The notes beneath the pieces are model-generated. The model saw only the letters and a list, made by a program, of their open reading frames with translations. It did no database searches and had not been told where the DNA came from. From contig NC_046676.1 in assembly GCF_003369915.1 (NCBI RefSeq), positions 11,204,001-11,268,000 on the forward strand: 64,000 nucleotides of DNA, read 5' to 3'. Below, one piece after another: positions 23,845-33,626 of this stretch. A program made the translations under genes and the position numbers. Origin of the DNA: Drosophila miranda. Its lineage: Eukaryota > Arthropoda > Insecta > Diptera > Drosophilidae. Within the stretch, counting starts at the first letter, position 1, and every line of letters begins with the position of its first letter.

Positions 23845-24442
23845 ATATTGGATATTACTCGAATTAAGCCCCCCTAAATTTTATTGTTAGTTATGTTATT
23901 GTTTACGCTTTCAAAGCGCAGATCGGTTCTCCGAGAACTTTGTAGATGAACGTATGTACATAGAAGTAGACACATGGACGTCTATTTCACCTAAGAAAAA
24001 GTCCCGCAAAATTCGGGGACTCCCGCAAGAAACATCCAAACAGCAGTTAATTCTTCTCTTCTCAAATACATGCAACACATTTTGTGCTTTTATTGGAATC
24101 GTTCTGTTTTTGTTTTTGAAGCACAATACGAGTGCAGCCGTCCGGCTACTCTTGCTCCGCCCCAGAGGCGTAAAAACTAAGCTAAACTAAATGCTCTGCC
24201 CTGCGCTGCGTCCTCAGTCTGAGTCGGAATGGGACTCAGAGTCGCAAGGACGCGACGGCAATCGGCGTAGAAGGGAACTAAGTGTATGGAGAGAACAGTT
24301 CGGTAATAATAATCGTAATAATAGTAGTATGTAGTAATACAAATAATTTAGTTAAAATTCACATTCATCACATTGGTTGGCCAACCATCTCTGCCAAGAG
24401 CGTGCCTCTGATGGAGCTCGCCGCTGATGCTTTCGTTGCCTC
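23845..24442. other. Convergent 3' region of two genes
   Basis: It holds the 3' UTRs of the SPATA20-like gene (plus) and the 267-residue gene (minus). No coding sequence or repeat family is seen. Confidence 0.6.
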
Positions 24443-25405
24443 TCAGGTGTCAGCATCGTTGAAGCTCATGGCCGCGTCAAAGCTGTCGACAATGGTCTCC
24501 ATGCGCTCGTGATGCTCGAACCTGGCGAATTTGCGCTCCATGCGGGTGTACGAGTGTCGGCGGGAGTGCCGTGTTCGTCTGAAGAAACGGAACCGCGTGT
24601 CCTCCTCCTCCTCATCGTACTCCGGCGCCGACACAGAATCTTCGTCCGTTTCACGCAGGAAATCCTTGGGATCGCGGTGAATCTTGAAGATTTTCGTCGC
24701 TGTCGCCGTCGCTCCATGCAGCTTAGATATGGTTCGCGATGCATTAATGATGCCGCGATCCGCCAGCTGCAGTTGCTTTGAACGATTCTTGATGGCCGTG
24801 AGGCGATTCGTAATGGACACAACGTTGAAGAGCTTGGACAGTTCAGAGTCGACGCAGCGCGACTCTCGACGCAGGTTCTTACCGTTTTTTACATAGATAA
24901 AATGATTGAGTTGATTGTCGGCCGTGAGACCGGCCGAGCAGGTGGGCGAGCTGGAGCTGCAATTTCCATTGCTATTGCTATTGTTGCTGTTGGCGCTTGT
25001 CAGCAGCGTAGGTGTGGAGGGCGGCGCAGGCGGGGGAACGTGGGGCATTGTGTAGCAACGCTGACGTCCCGGTCCCGCTGCTAGTCCAAACCCAGGTCCC
25101 GGTCCCGAAACGGGCCCATCGTACAGGTTCGTTACATTATACCGGCTCAGTCGGCATGATGGCTCCGGCTCGATTTCTCCGATTTCCTGGTCGTGCTCCC
25201 GACTACTGGGCATGTCCATAGCCTGCTTTCCGTGGGCAGGCAGAAATTTGTGTTTGTATGTGTGTGTTTTTGCGAGTGGGTGGAGACGACGGCGACGGGG
25301 AAAAAGTAAGGGCGTTGTAGCAACCATAACACACAGAAAACGTAGCCGCTAGAGCGGTTGCAAGTGGTAAAAACTATTTACCTGCAGCAAGCCCTCAACC
25401 TCCAT
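24443..25405 (-). CDS. Unrecognised 267-residue protein
   Basis: Two minus-strand exons join in phase 0: 25405–25382 (MEVEGLLQ) and 25222–24443. The small first exon has a clean GTAAAT donor and fixes the start; a longer in-frame ATG at 25327 would lie in the intron. The first ~110 residues are Pro/Gly/Ser/Asn-rich. A likely folded segment follows (HFIYVKNGKNLRRESRCVDS, ELSKLFNVVSITNRLTAIKN). Then come an acidic patch (EYDEEEEDTRF) and a strongly basic one (RFFRRTRHSRRHSYTRMERK), and the end is MSFNDADT. There is no signal peptide or membrane segment, so it should be cytosolic or nuclear. I do not recognise the family. Repeat A starts 93 bases upstream of the ATG. Confidence 0.85.
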
Positions 25406-25497
25406 GTACTGGCTCTCCGTCAGACGGTGTGTTTTGTGCATTCAGTTAGTTGTTTATCAAATTCAGGTATTGATATATGAAAATATTATTATGATTG

Positions 25498-25860
25498 CAG
25501 TGTGGCCGCAGATTTGTCGATATTTACGGTCTACCCTCAGAAATATACTAAGATATACGTCGCAAATTTCAAAATATACGGTAAATATACTTACTAATTA
25601 TTTGTATTCAAGTTCCATCATATTCTCCGTTTTTGATATTCGGTTTAATATTACTTGATAGTTAGGACCTTCAGCTCTGAACGTATAAATTCATCCGATT
25701 GCTAATTCAATTTCCTACAAGACTCTCATCTTTATTGAATTGTTTGTTAAATATGGTTTAAGCGAGGGTGAAGCCCAAAACGCGTTTTAAGAAGTGTTGG
25801 AAAATACTAGAAAATACTATTATTGAGCTAGACAAGGTGTCTAAAATCAGTGTAATCGTG
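25498..25860 (+). repeat. Dispersed repeat A, copy 5
   Basis: This is the most complete copy: CAGTGTGGCCGC (motif 1 with one change), CCCTCAGAAATATAC, AAATATACTTAC, TTCAAGTTCCATCATATTC, CCGTTTTTGATATTCGG, TAGGACCTTCAGCTCTGA, TTTCCTACAAGACTC, TTGTTTGTTAAATATGG, AACGCGTTTTAAG and GAGCTAGACAAGG. Its head faces the minus-strand gene at 25405. Confidence 0.8.
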
Positions 25861-25915
25861 GGGCTATTTAGCTCGGACCCTCAGAAATATACCGAAAATA
25901 CGTTAAAAATTAAAA
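25861..25915 (+). repeat. Repeat A head fragment with exact motif 6
   Basis: CGGACCCTCAGAAATATACC is the landmark found near the head of the other copies. It contains an exact motif 6 on the minus strand at 25885–25896 (TTCGGTATATTT). It directly follows copy 5, which suggests a second, broken unit in tandem. Confidence 0.6.
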
Positions 25916-26458
25916 AAATTTGAGTTAAACAAAAAGGTGATCAATTAATTCAGATCACTTCTAAAGTGGAGCAACAGCTTTATTATAAAATTCCCATCAC
26001 TCATATCAAAGCGTGTATATTTTGAGGCAATTTGCTTTAACAACATATACAAAATTCTATCATTTAAGGTCAACATTGACCTGGTCAAGCGATGTCAGAC
26101 TTGAGGATGCCCACTTTTGTTTCTTCTTTGCAGGAACGATCTTGTCGTAGATAAGGTTTCGATCGAAGTGATCAATCATCAATTTAAAGAATTTCTACCC
26201 TTTCCTCATGGCGATTATCTATTGCGAACCAACTGGCTTGCTTACGCTAAATCGGGCTGAGGTCAATGTATACGGCACTTTTTTAGAATTTAGTTGGAGA
26301 AGCTTTGGATAGTCCGTGCGTCCAGGCACCAACGAGCGGGCGGCGAAAGGGTTTCTCCTGAATCTAAATTTAAACAAGAAGTCGAATAACCAAACATTTA
26401 GCATTTTAATTTTTTGTCTTACTTTAGTTTTACTATTTACAACTATCTACAAGATTCT
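25916..26458. other. Intergenic DNA and Arc2 3' UTR
   Basis: No gene is seen. The right part should be the 3' UTR of Arc2, which reads leftward. Confidence 0.5.
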
Positions 26459-27043
26459 TTAGTGTCTAGTGCGCTCCACAGTGCGTCCCCGGTCCAACAA
26501 ATCCCGAAAAGTCTTAATTTCATGCCTTGGAATACTCTCCCTGTACTTGGACTGCATTAAGCCATAGATGAAGTCCAGCTCTGTTTCCTCGTCGTGCCGG
26601 CCGTCGGGTAGCTTGGCCAAAAGCGCGCGTTGCTTGCAAATAAACGAATCGATGGCTTCACCTCCCCCTTGCTTCGTCTCAAAGATCTCCATGTAGATTT
26701 GATAGGAGGGCTTGGTGGGCGAAAAGTGGTCTCGCAGAAGCTGCATGGCATCCTGCCAGGTTTTCGCATCTCGACGCACCCCCTTCCACCAGACAACGGC
26801 GATGTTGTTAAATAGCAACGGCAGCCCCTTCAGGGCGTCCCGATCGCTGATACCCTCCACCTCCTTGTACGTCTCCACCGCCGTTATAAACTCATCCACG
26901 GCATCGTGATCACGCTGCCCACTGAAGCGGACGGGGCAGTTGCTGAAGCTTCCCTTCGATTGCGGCTCATCTTCTTTGATGGTCGCCAGGGAGCGTATTG
27001 TTTCGATGAGTATGCGGAATTGTTCATCCGACATCTGCGTCAT
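26459..27043 (-). CDS. Arc2: Arc2, domesticated Gag-derived neuronal protein
   Basis: A single minus-strand exon of 194 codons matches fly Arc2 closely from memory (start MTQMSDEQFRILIET, end RTVERTRH). It is a host gene derived long ago from the Gag capsid of a Ty3/gypsy-type retrotransposon, and its frame is whole. Visible parts are a short N-terminal lead, the capsid N-lobe (WWKGVRRDAKTW) and C-lobe (TELDFIYGLMQSKYRESIPR). As is usual for Arc2, it ends after the capsid part, without the zinc knuckle present in Arc1. Fly Arc proteins are known to form capsid-like particles that carry mRNA between cells. It stands head to head with Arc1, as an old tandem-inverted pair. A TATA-like CTATTTATTAG lies about 50 bases upstream. 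Confidence 0.96.
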   Translation of the reverse strand: MTQMSDEQFRILIETIRSLATIKEDEPQSKGSFSNCPVRFSGQRDHDAVDEFITAVETYKEVEGISDRDALKGLPLLFNNIAVVWWKGVRRDAKTWQDAMQLLRDHFSPTKPSYQIYMEIFETKQGGGEAIDSFICKQRALLAKLPDGRHDEETELDFIYGLMQSKYRESIPRHEIKTFRDLLDRGRTVERTRH

Positions 27044-28263
27044 TTTGTCCCCAAATTTAATATTTTCCGCCCCGATTCGACAGAAAACTAACTAATAAAT
27101 AGACGGCGGAAATGGGAGCGAATAAAATCCGTCGGTGGAGCGACTGGCTGTGGTTTTGTTTTTGCCAACTTAGTCTTTTCTCTTGTGAAATTATATTGGC
27201 TCTCATGGGGGAGCTTTTTTCGAAATTCAAACATAGCATGGTATTGCTATGTATAAGGTGCTGCCATTCTATCTCACTCTTTGGTGGCCTAAGTTGATGC
27301 CAGCCTGACTTTCTTTATGTAGTTTTTCCATACCTTCAATAGTTTTGACGTTTTTTCGAGCGAGCTTTCTTGCTGTTCCTCTCCCCCTCTTGTATGCTCC
27401 ACATGTAGGTTGTTTGTATTTTCTACGTTAATGGGGGTTCACTTCTCCTATCACACCTTTTATCAGGTTATACTATATGGAATACATAGCGACAGGTGTT
27501 GTTAATACTACTCTAACTAATTGAAAAGTCTGCTAGCGTAATTATCAAAAAAGGAAATTAATTGATAAAAATGTACATTTTGTCTTAGATATTTACATGA
27601 ACTCACAAAACTTTTCAATATTAACTCTTCTGACTCACTGGTAGGGCCCGGCCCTGTTTAAATTTGTTGCCATACATATTGGTATGTTTTGTTTTTCTTT
27701 AGTACATATTTATATGCTGCACAAGAAAATATCTTATACATGGGTTGAATTTCACATATACGTGCAATTGCACTTCAAGCTGTACTAATGTTCGGCAGCT
27801 GCAGATAATTTCGTCCGCATTTAGCAATTACAGATGCATATGTATGTATGAATGTTAATACACATACATGCAATAAATGTTGTATATACATGCATACATG
27901 TGTATTAAATGATTACTATTTTAACGGTTTTGCTTTAAAGTAGGCAACCGGCTTTAAAAATAAACCTCTATTATAATTCAATATATGAGTCATATCATCG
28001 GTCACAGTGCAACAACAATGGACGTGCTCTCTTTGGTATGCTCTCTCTGCCGGCTGAGCTTTTCGAACTTCTATTTCACAACAGTCCGCTATAAAATGGA
28101 TCCTAAAGAAACCGAAAAATTTAGTCATCACGGCAACATTCGCTTCAGCCCCACTGGCTTTGTGCGCCGTTCCTCGCAACTCAACAAAAAAATAAATTAA
28201 TAGCCAACGTGTTTTGGCCTAATTCCTCACCAAAGTAACGTGCAATAGAACACACAGATCGAA
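27044..28263. other. Arc2–Arc1 divergent intergenic region
   Basis: It contains both promoters and, at 27839–27905, an ATG/CAT-rich stretch (CATACATG-type words). No other open frame is convincing. Confidence 0.55.
28090..28130 (+). promoter_or_regulatory. TATA box and initiator of Arc1
   Basis: CTATAAAATGG is a strong TATA box at 28089–28099. TTAGTCATCA, a plausible initiator, lies about 30 bases downstream. This would give a ~140-base 5' UTR before the Arc1 ATG. Confidence 0.65.
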
Positions 28264-29016
28264 ATGGCGCAAACTATACAGATGACCCAGGAACAGCTAC
28301 AAGAGCTCATCGCAGCCGTGCGCGCTTCCAGCGTGGGTGGCGTTGCCGCCGGAGCAGAGGGAGCTGGACCCAAGGCCAACGGCAGCTTCGCTGCCTGCAA
28401 CCAACGCTTTGGCGGAACACGCGATTACGAGGAGGTCGAGATGTTCATTTCCAACATTGTCACCTACAAAGAGCTGGAGGGCATCAGCGACGAGAACGCT
28501 CTGAAGGGGATGTCCCTGTTGTTCTACGGAATGGCGTCCACCTGGTGGCAGGGCGTGCGAAAGGAGGTTGTCACCTGGAACGACGTCATCGGGCTGATCC
28601 GCGAGCACTTCTCGCCCACTAAGCCCGCCTACCAGGTGTACATGGAGATCTTCCAGAACAAGCAGCAGGATTTTGATCCCATCGATTCCTTCCTGGTCCA
28701 CAAGCGCGCCCTGCTTGCCCAGCTGCCAGCCGATCGCCACAACGAGGAGACCGAGATGGACTTCTTATATGGCCTGCTGAACATCAAGTACCGCAAACAC
28801 ATCACCCGCCAGAGCGTGAAGACGTTCAAGGAACTGCTTGAGCAGGGCCGCATCATCGAACACAACACCCAGGAGGACGAAGATCTGGCGGCGACCAAGA
28901 ACACACGCGGCTCCCGCCGCACCACCCGCTGCACCTTCTGCAACTTCAGGGGACACACGTTCGAGGCTTGTCGCAAGCGCAAGAAGACTCGCGACGAGGA
29001 GCACGACGAGGAATAA
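28264..29016 (+). CDS. Arc1: Arc1, domesticated Gag-derived neuronal protein
   Basis: A single exon of 250 codons matches fly Arc1 (MTQEQLQELIAAVRAS near the start, GGTRDYEEVEMFI, WWQGVRKE, HFSPTKPAYQVYMEIFQNK, MDFLYGLLNIKYRKH). The C terminus keeps a CX2CX4HX4C zinc knuckle (CTFCNFRGHTFEAC). It is a whole host gene of ancient Ty3/gypsy Gag origin. Known role: it self-assembles into capsids that package its own mRNA and pass in vesicles from motor neuron to muscle; it also affects metabolism and starvation behaviour. The ORF is much richer in G+C than its surroundings. The 3' region holds an AC repeat at about 29247–29275. Arc2 stands 1.2 kb away, divergent. Confidence 0.97.
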   Translation: MAQTIQMTQEQLQELIAAVRASSVGGVAAGAEGAGPKANGSFAACNQRFGGTRDYEEVEMFISNIVTYKELEGISDENALKGMSLLFYGMASTWWQGVRKEVVTWNDVIGLIREHFSPTKPAYQVYMEIFQNKQQDFDPIDSFLVHKRALLAQLPADRHNEETEMDFLYGLLNIKYRKHITRQSVKTFKELLEQGRIIEHNTQEDEDLAATKNTRGSRRTTRCTFCNFRGHTFEACRKRKKTRDEEHDEE

Positions 29017-29871
29017 GCCAAGCAACAAATGCATTATTGTGGGGGCGACGACGGCATGAACATCATCACAGGCAGCAGCATTCGGCCCCCACCCCCGCAC
29101 ACCAGAGAACTTTTCACCGCCACGCTGGCCGCCCTGCGCTCTGAGAGTGCCATCATGGCCCAACATCAGTGATAGCGAAGGAAAAGAAGAAGTTTCAAAA
29201 GTAGAGAAAGCTCTTTACCAATTCAACTCTTTCACTATCACACATACACAAACACACACACACACACACACACACTCTCAATCAAACGGCGTGCCGGTAA
29301 GCAGAGGAAAGCTTCTCTCCCTCTCTCTAAACAATTCCGCTATTTTTGTGAGGGGTTGGCTCTCTTAGCGATTGCGGCCGACAACTGGTGGCCACTGCAA
29401 TTCCTTCGAGGGCTTTTCCCCGATCATGGATGGCGCTGCCCTAGAACTTTCACTTTCACGCTGCCCTGCGGCTATTTTGGCGCCGAACGCCAACTCTTGA
29501 ACTCTCGAAATTTATTTCGAACACTCGTTTTTTAAACCACAAACTAGAACAACTATCGAGCGCTGCCAGGGGAGTATGGGAGAGGATCACGCATTTCGTC
29601 TGGAGTTTGGATGCTTTGAATCGCAGATGTAATTCATGGCCAAACGCTGGTTGGATGTCCAAGGCGAAAGCCCTGAGCATCTACACCTGGCTTTAGCTCT
29701 GCAATTGCAACGCGACCGAAGCCCCGAATAGATGTTGCGCGATCCGATCTTGTCCCCCTCTGGTAGACCTCAACAACCGCCGCCTTGACCTTGTGCCTGT
29801 CAGCGAAGAGGTAACGTATACGTGGCGCAAATGGTGACCAATGTATTCACCACACTGCAGTGGTCACCGTT
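29017..29871. other. Arc1 3' UTR and spacer
   Basis: It holds the Arc1 3' UTR with an (AC)n tract at about 29247–29275. No gene is recognised. Confidence 0.5.
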
Positions 29872-30574
29872 TTAGCCGTTGTTTGCGTTGCTTTGGGTCT
29901 GTGCTTGGTCCTTGGTGAAGGTGGCAAAAAACCCCCCGCCCTGTGAATGCTCGCTTAGATCCTTTTGCACGTGGCTGTCGCTAGCCCAGGGCAGCAACTC
30001 CGTGCTGAACGTGGCCTCGGCTACGTCTGGTATGTGGTTGTTGCCAAAGGCGATGCTTCTGGTGCGATAGGAGCTTACAGCGGGCACGATCTGGGCAAAA
30101 CCACAAATTTCTCCAGAAATTTGAAACCAAATCAATTTTTTGACATTGTCAGAATATGATCAACTTTGTAAATCGCACTACGATGGCTCCCGATTCGCCA
30201 TTCGTGCGGTTGGCACGCCAAATTGCCAAATTCGGGACTACGGGTTCTGGGCTCTAACCCCTGTGATCCCGCGGCAAGCATTTAGGCACGTCATTCCCAT
30301 TCACACACACACGCGAACTGGGTCTCGTCGTTACCGCGTATCTCCGGCCGGCACCGACTCTCCCAGTTCCACAATCCTTGGAAACCAGACACTTGTGCAG
30401 AATCCACAGGCGCGAAGTGACCATATGGTGGCCAAACTTGTGGGCGCGCCAATTTTCGGGGCATTGCCTCAAGCGCTCCACGAGACTAGCTCGCATTCTT
30501 CAAGGAATTTTAATTTCAATGGCATTAAACTTGTACCAAAAGCTGGGGGCCTGTTGACGACCACAAGTGTCTGA
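29872..30574. other. Coding-like block of unclear status
   Basis: Open frames of 60–145 codons occur here on both strands with normal-looking codon use. On the minus strand a TTTTGCCCAG acceptor at about 30096 would open a terminal exon to 29872 (IVPAVSSYRTRSIAFGNNH … QTQSNANNG). On the plus strand a 33-codon ATG frame runs at 30156–30257 (MINFVNRTTMAPDSPF…), and a longer ATG-less frame overlaps it. I recognise none of these. It may be a gene fragment, a young gene or chance. Confidence 0.35.
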
Positions 30575-30934
30575 TTCGAAAGCAAGAAAATATAAATTGT
30601 AAAACACAAGACTGAAACCAGAAAACACTAAACTCAAAACTACAAAACCACATATGATAAAATTGTGTATTTATTCAATGGGATTGGGTGAACGGGGTAC
30701 TGCGCTCTTTCAGTGTTTTATTTGCAGCATTGCCTATGGATAAAGCGGCATAGATTGGACAACAGTTCGTCTCGGATGTACTACGTAACTTTTACATATG
30801 AAATATACTATAAGTTATATAATTATATAGAATTTGATACAACGAACTGTTTACCAGTTTCAAATTTGTCCACTTACAATCAAATTCATAAGAAAAATAC
30901 TACGGAAATGCTTTATTTCTGTTCGATTAAAGCC
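30575..30934. other. A+T-rich spacer
   Basis: No coding sequence is seen. It leads into the DINE-1 block. Confidence 0.5.
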
Positions 30935-32080
30935 GTTAAAATAGGTTTTTATACCCGATACTCAAAATGAGTATTGGGGTATATTAGATTTGTGGTAAAA
31001 GTGGATGTGTGTAACGTCCAGAAGGAATCGTTTCCGACCCCATAAAGTATATATATTCTTGATCAGCATCAATAGCCGAGTCGATTGAGCTATGTCTGTC
31101 TGTCCGTCTGTCCGTCCGTCCGTCTGTCCGTCTGTCCGTCCCCTTCAGCGCCTAGTGCTCAAAGACTATAAGAGCTAGAGCAACGATGTTTTGGATCCAG
31201 ACTTCTGTGATATGTCACTGCTACAAAAATATTTCAAAACTTCGCCCCGCCCACTTCCGCCCCCACAAAGGACGAAAATCTGTGGCATCCACAATTTTAA
31301 AGATATGAGAAAACCAAAAACGTAGAATTGTAGAGAATGACCATATCTTTAAGACTGCGGAATCTGAATTGGATCGTATTATTATTATAGCCAGCATCAA
31401 GAAAACAATTTCATTTTTTCTCGCCCTGTCTCTCTCTAAAACACGTAGCATAGGCGGCTTTGCTTAGAGTAAGACATTAGCGCCTAGATCTCAGAGACTA
31501 CAAAAGCTAGAGCAACCAAATTTGGTATCCACACTCCTAATATATCGGACCGAGACGAGTTTGTTTCAAAATTTCGCCACACCCCCTTCCGCCCCCGCAA
31601 AGGACGAAAATCTGGGGATATTCAAAAATCTCAGAGACTATTAAGGCTAGAGTAACCAAATTTGGTATCCGCACTCCTGTTAGATCTAACTATAAAACGT
31701 GTATCTCAAAATTTCGCCCCACCCCCTTCCGCCCACACAAAGGACGAAAATCTGTTGCATCCACAATATTGCACATTCGAGAAAACTAAAAACGCAGAAT
31801 CATAGATAATGACCATATCTATCAGATTGCTGAATCTGGATCAGATCGGATCATTTTTGTAGCCAAAAGCAAGAAATCAATTTTCAGTGGCTACGCAGCG
31901 CCCGACGTCACGCTCAGACTGATTTTCTGTCTCTCTCGCACGCACTCTTTGACGTGTCGTTTAATATTAGCGGCGTCTGCCGGAGGAGAGCCATACTGAC
32001 TTAGTATCGGGTATAACTGTAGAGTTGCGGTGTCCGCAGCAACTCACAACGTTCCCCCTCGTTACTATAGCGTTTTGTTG
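30935..32080 (+). mobile_element. DINE-1 (INE-1) Helentron-type element, plus orientation
   Basis: It carries typical DINE-1 sequence: TTTTTATACCCGATACTCAA, a GACCCCATAAAGTATATATA segment, GATCAGCATCAATAGCCGAG and a CTGTCCGTC microsatellite (about 31098–31145). Three internal units follow, each centred on TTCGCCCCACCCCCTTCCGC-like sequence followed by ACAAAGGACGAAAATCTG (about 31235, 31565 and 31705). It ends with TTAGTATCGGGTATAACTG and a subterminal hairpin at 32024–32043 (GTTGCGG…CCGCAGCAAC). It is non-coding and depends on a Helentron for movement. Confidence 0.85.
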
Positions 32081-32289
32081 ATAAAAAGGTACAAATTTCC
32101 TTTGAAATAATAGTTTGGGGATAAGAGATACGATGTTCGCGGACCACTCGGGCTTAACAAACGATGCTAAATATAGTCTCAGGAAGAACTACCAAATCTA
32201 TGAAGAAATTTTTGAACATAATAAACCAACAATGAAAGCATTCCATCAATTCTCTTTTATCAATTTTCCTGTATTCCATAACGTAATTC

Positions 32290-33060
32290 CATATTGATTT
32301 GTTATTTTTGGATATAATAATAATCCGATCTGATTCGGATTCGGCAATCTGGTAGATATGGCCATTCTCTATGATTGTGCGTTTTTAATTTTCTCTTATC
32401 TTCAAAATTGTGGTTGCCACAGATTTTCGTCTTTTGTGTGGGCGGAAGGGGGTGGGGCGAAATTTTGAAACACACTTGTAGCAGTGAGCTCTCTACAGTG
32501 ATCAAACATAAATACACTTGTAACAGTGAGTTCTGCAGTGAAAAATTACAAATAGTTTTGTATCAGTGAGAGCTGTACAGTCAGGTCTAATAGTCTCTCA
32601 GATTTGTGGATGCCACAGATTTTCGTCCTTTGCGTGGGCGGAAGGGGGTGGGGCGAAGTTTTAAAATATACTTGTGCAGGTTCGATATCATAGGAAAGTG
32701 GATAAATTTGGTTGCTCTAGCTCTTATAGGTTTGAGATAAAGTCGCTAATGTTTTGCGCTAAGAAAAGCCGGTTATGATACTTGTGTTAGAGAGAGACAG
32801 GGCGAGAAAAAATGAAATTGTTTTCTTCAATCTAGCTATAATAATGATGCAATCCAATTCAGACTCTGTAGTCTAGAAGATATGGTCATTTTCTACGATT
32901 CTGCGTTTTCGGTTTTCTCGTATCTTTAAAATTGGATGCCACAGATTTTCGTCCTTTGTGGGGGCGGAAGTGGGGGGCGAAGTTTTTAAATACACTTGTA
33001 ACAGTGACATATCACAGAGTTCTGGTTATAAAATGTCGGTGCTCTACAGACTTACGTTTC
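32290..33060 (-). mobile_element. DINE-1 (INE-1) element, inverted partial copy
   Basis: This is the reverse complement of the inner part of the preceding element: AGATTTTCGTCCTTTGTGGG with GGCGGAAGGGGGTGGGGCGA appears three times (about 32420, 32618 and 32943). AGAGAGACAGGGCGAGAAAA mirrors the sequence near 31415. The element lacks clear terminal sequences. With 30935–32080 it makes a large imperfect inverted repeat with a ~210-base spacer. Confidence 0.8.
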
Positions 33061-33116
33061 ATTCGACATACACTAACGTTTTTTTGCTTTTACATTTCTT
33101 GTTTGAACTTTATTTT

Positions 33117-33340
33117 ATAATCATGAACGATTAACCCATTGTGAACCAAGGGGATTTTTAATTTTCCATCGAAAAAATTAAGGTTGAATAATGTTTAAGT
33201 CCAGAGAAAGTTCAGAGGAAAGATGGCATGAATCTACAAGAAGATCTTACAATCGTTAATATTTTCCGCCTTTTACCTCAAGACTCTGAGCTGTTTAAAT
33301 ATAGGGGGCTTAAGTGGGCTAAGTCCGTTTTTCATCATAA
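33117..33340. repeat. Dispersed repeat B, copy 2 (upstream of Tfb1)
   Basis: It matches 2425–2660: AACGATTAACCC, AAAGATGGCATGAATCTACA, ACAATCGTTAATATTTTCCG and AAGTGGGCTAAG in the same order and spacing. It ends about 290 bases before the Tfb1 start codon. Confidence 0.75.
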
Positions 33341-33626
33341 CCAAAGTTGTAAAAACAATCAAAGAAATCGCCGTAGCAGGAAAACAAGTGAAGTATTTAA
33401 AACGCAATTTTCCATTGGAACTTTGCAATTATTTTTGTTTTTGCTGCTGCTTAGACGGTAAAATTGCCGCTGGGAGCAGCTCCCAGGCTGAGGCACCTGT
33501 GAAAATGCTTTTTAACACATTCAGTTATGATAAAATACGCGTTCCTGCAATTTCAGGTTGCGGTCTTGTCTTGTCGTCGGCTTAAGTGTTTTCTTATGTG
33601 AAATCGCTGCGCACTGAGCAGACATA

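Noticed and set aside
28297-29166. Open frames antisense to Arc1
   Set aside because: They arise from the G+C-rich codon use of Arc1 and have no features of their own.
31098-31145. Short-period repeat resembling an array
   Set aside because: It is the CTGTCCGTC microsatellite typical of DINE-1 elements and not a CRISPR or a satellite.
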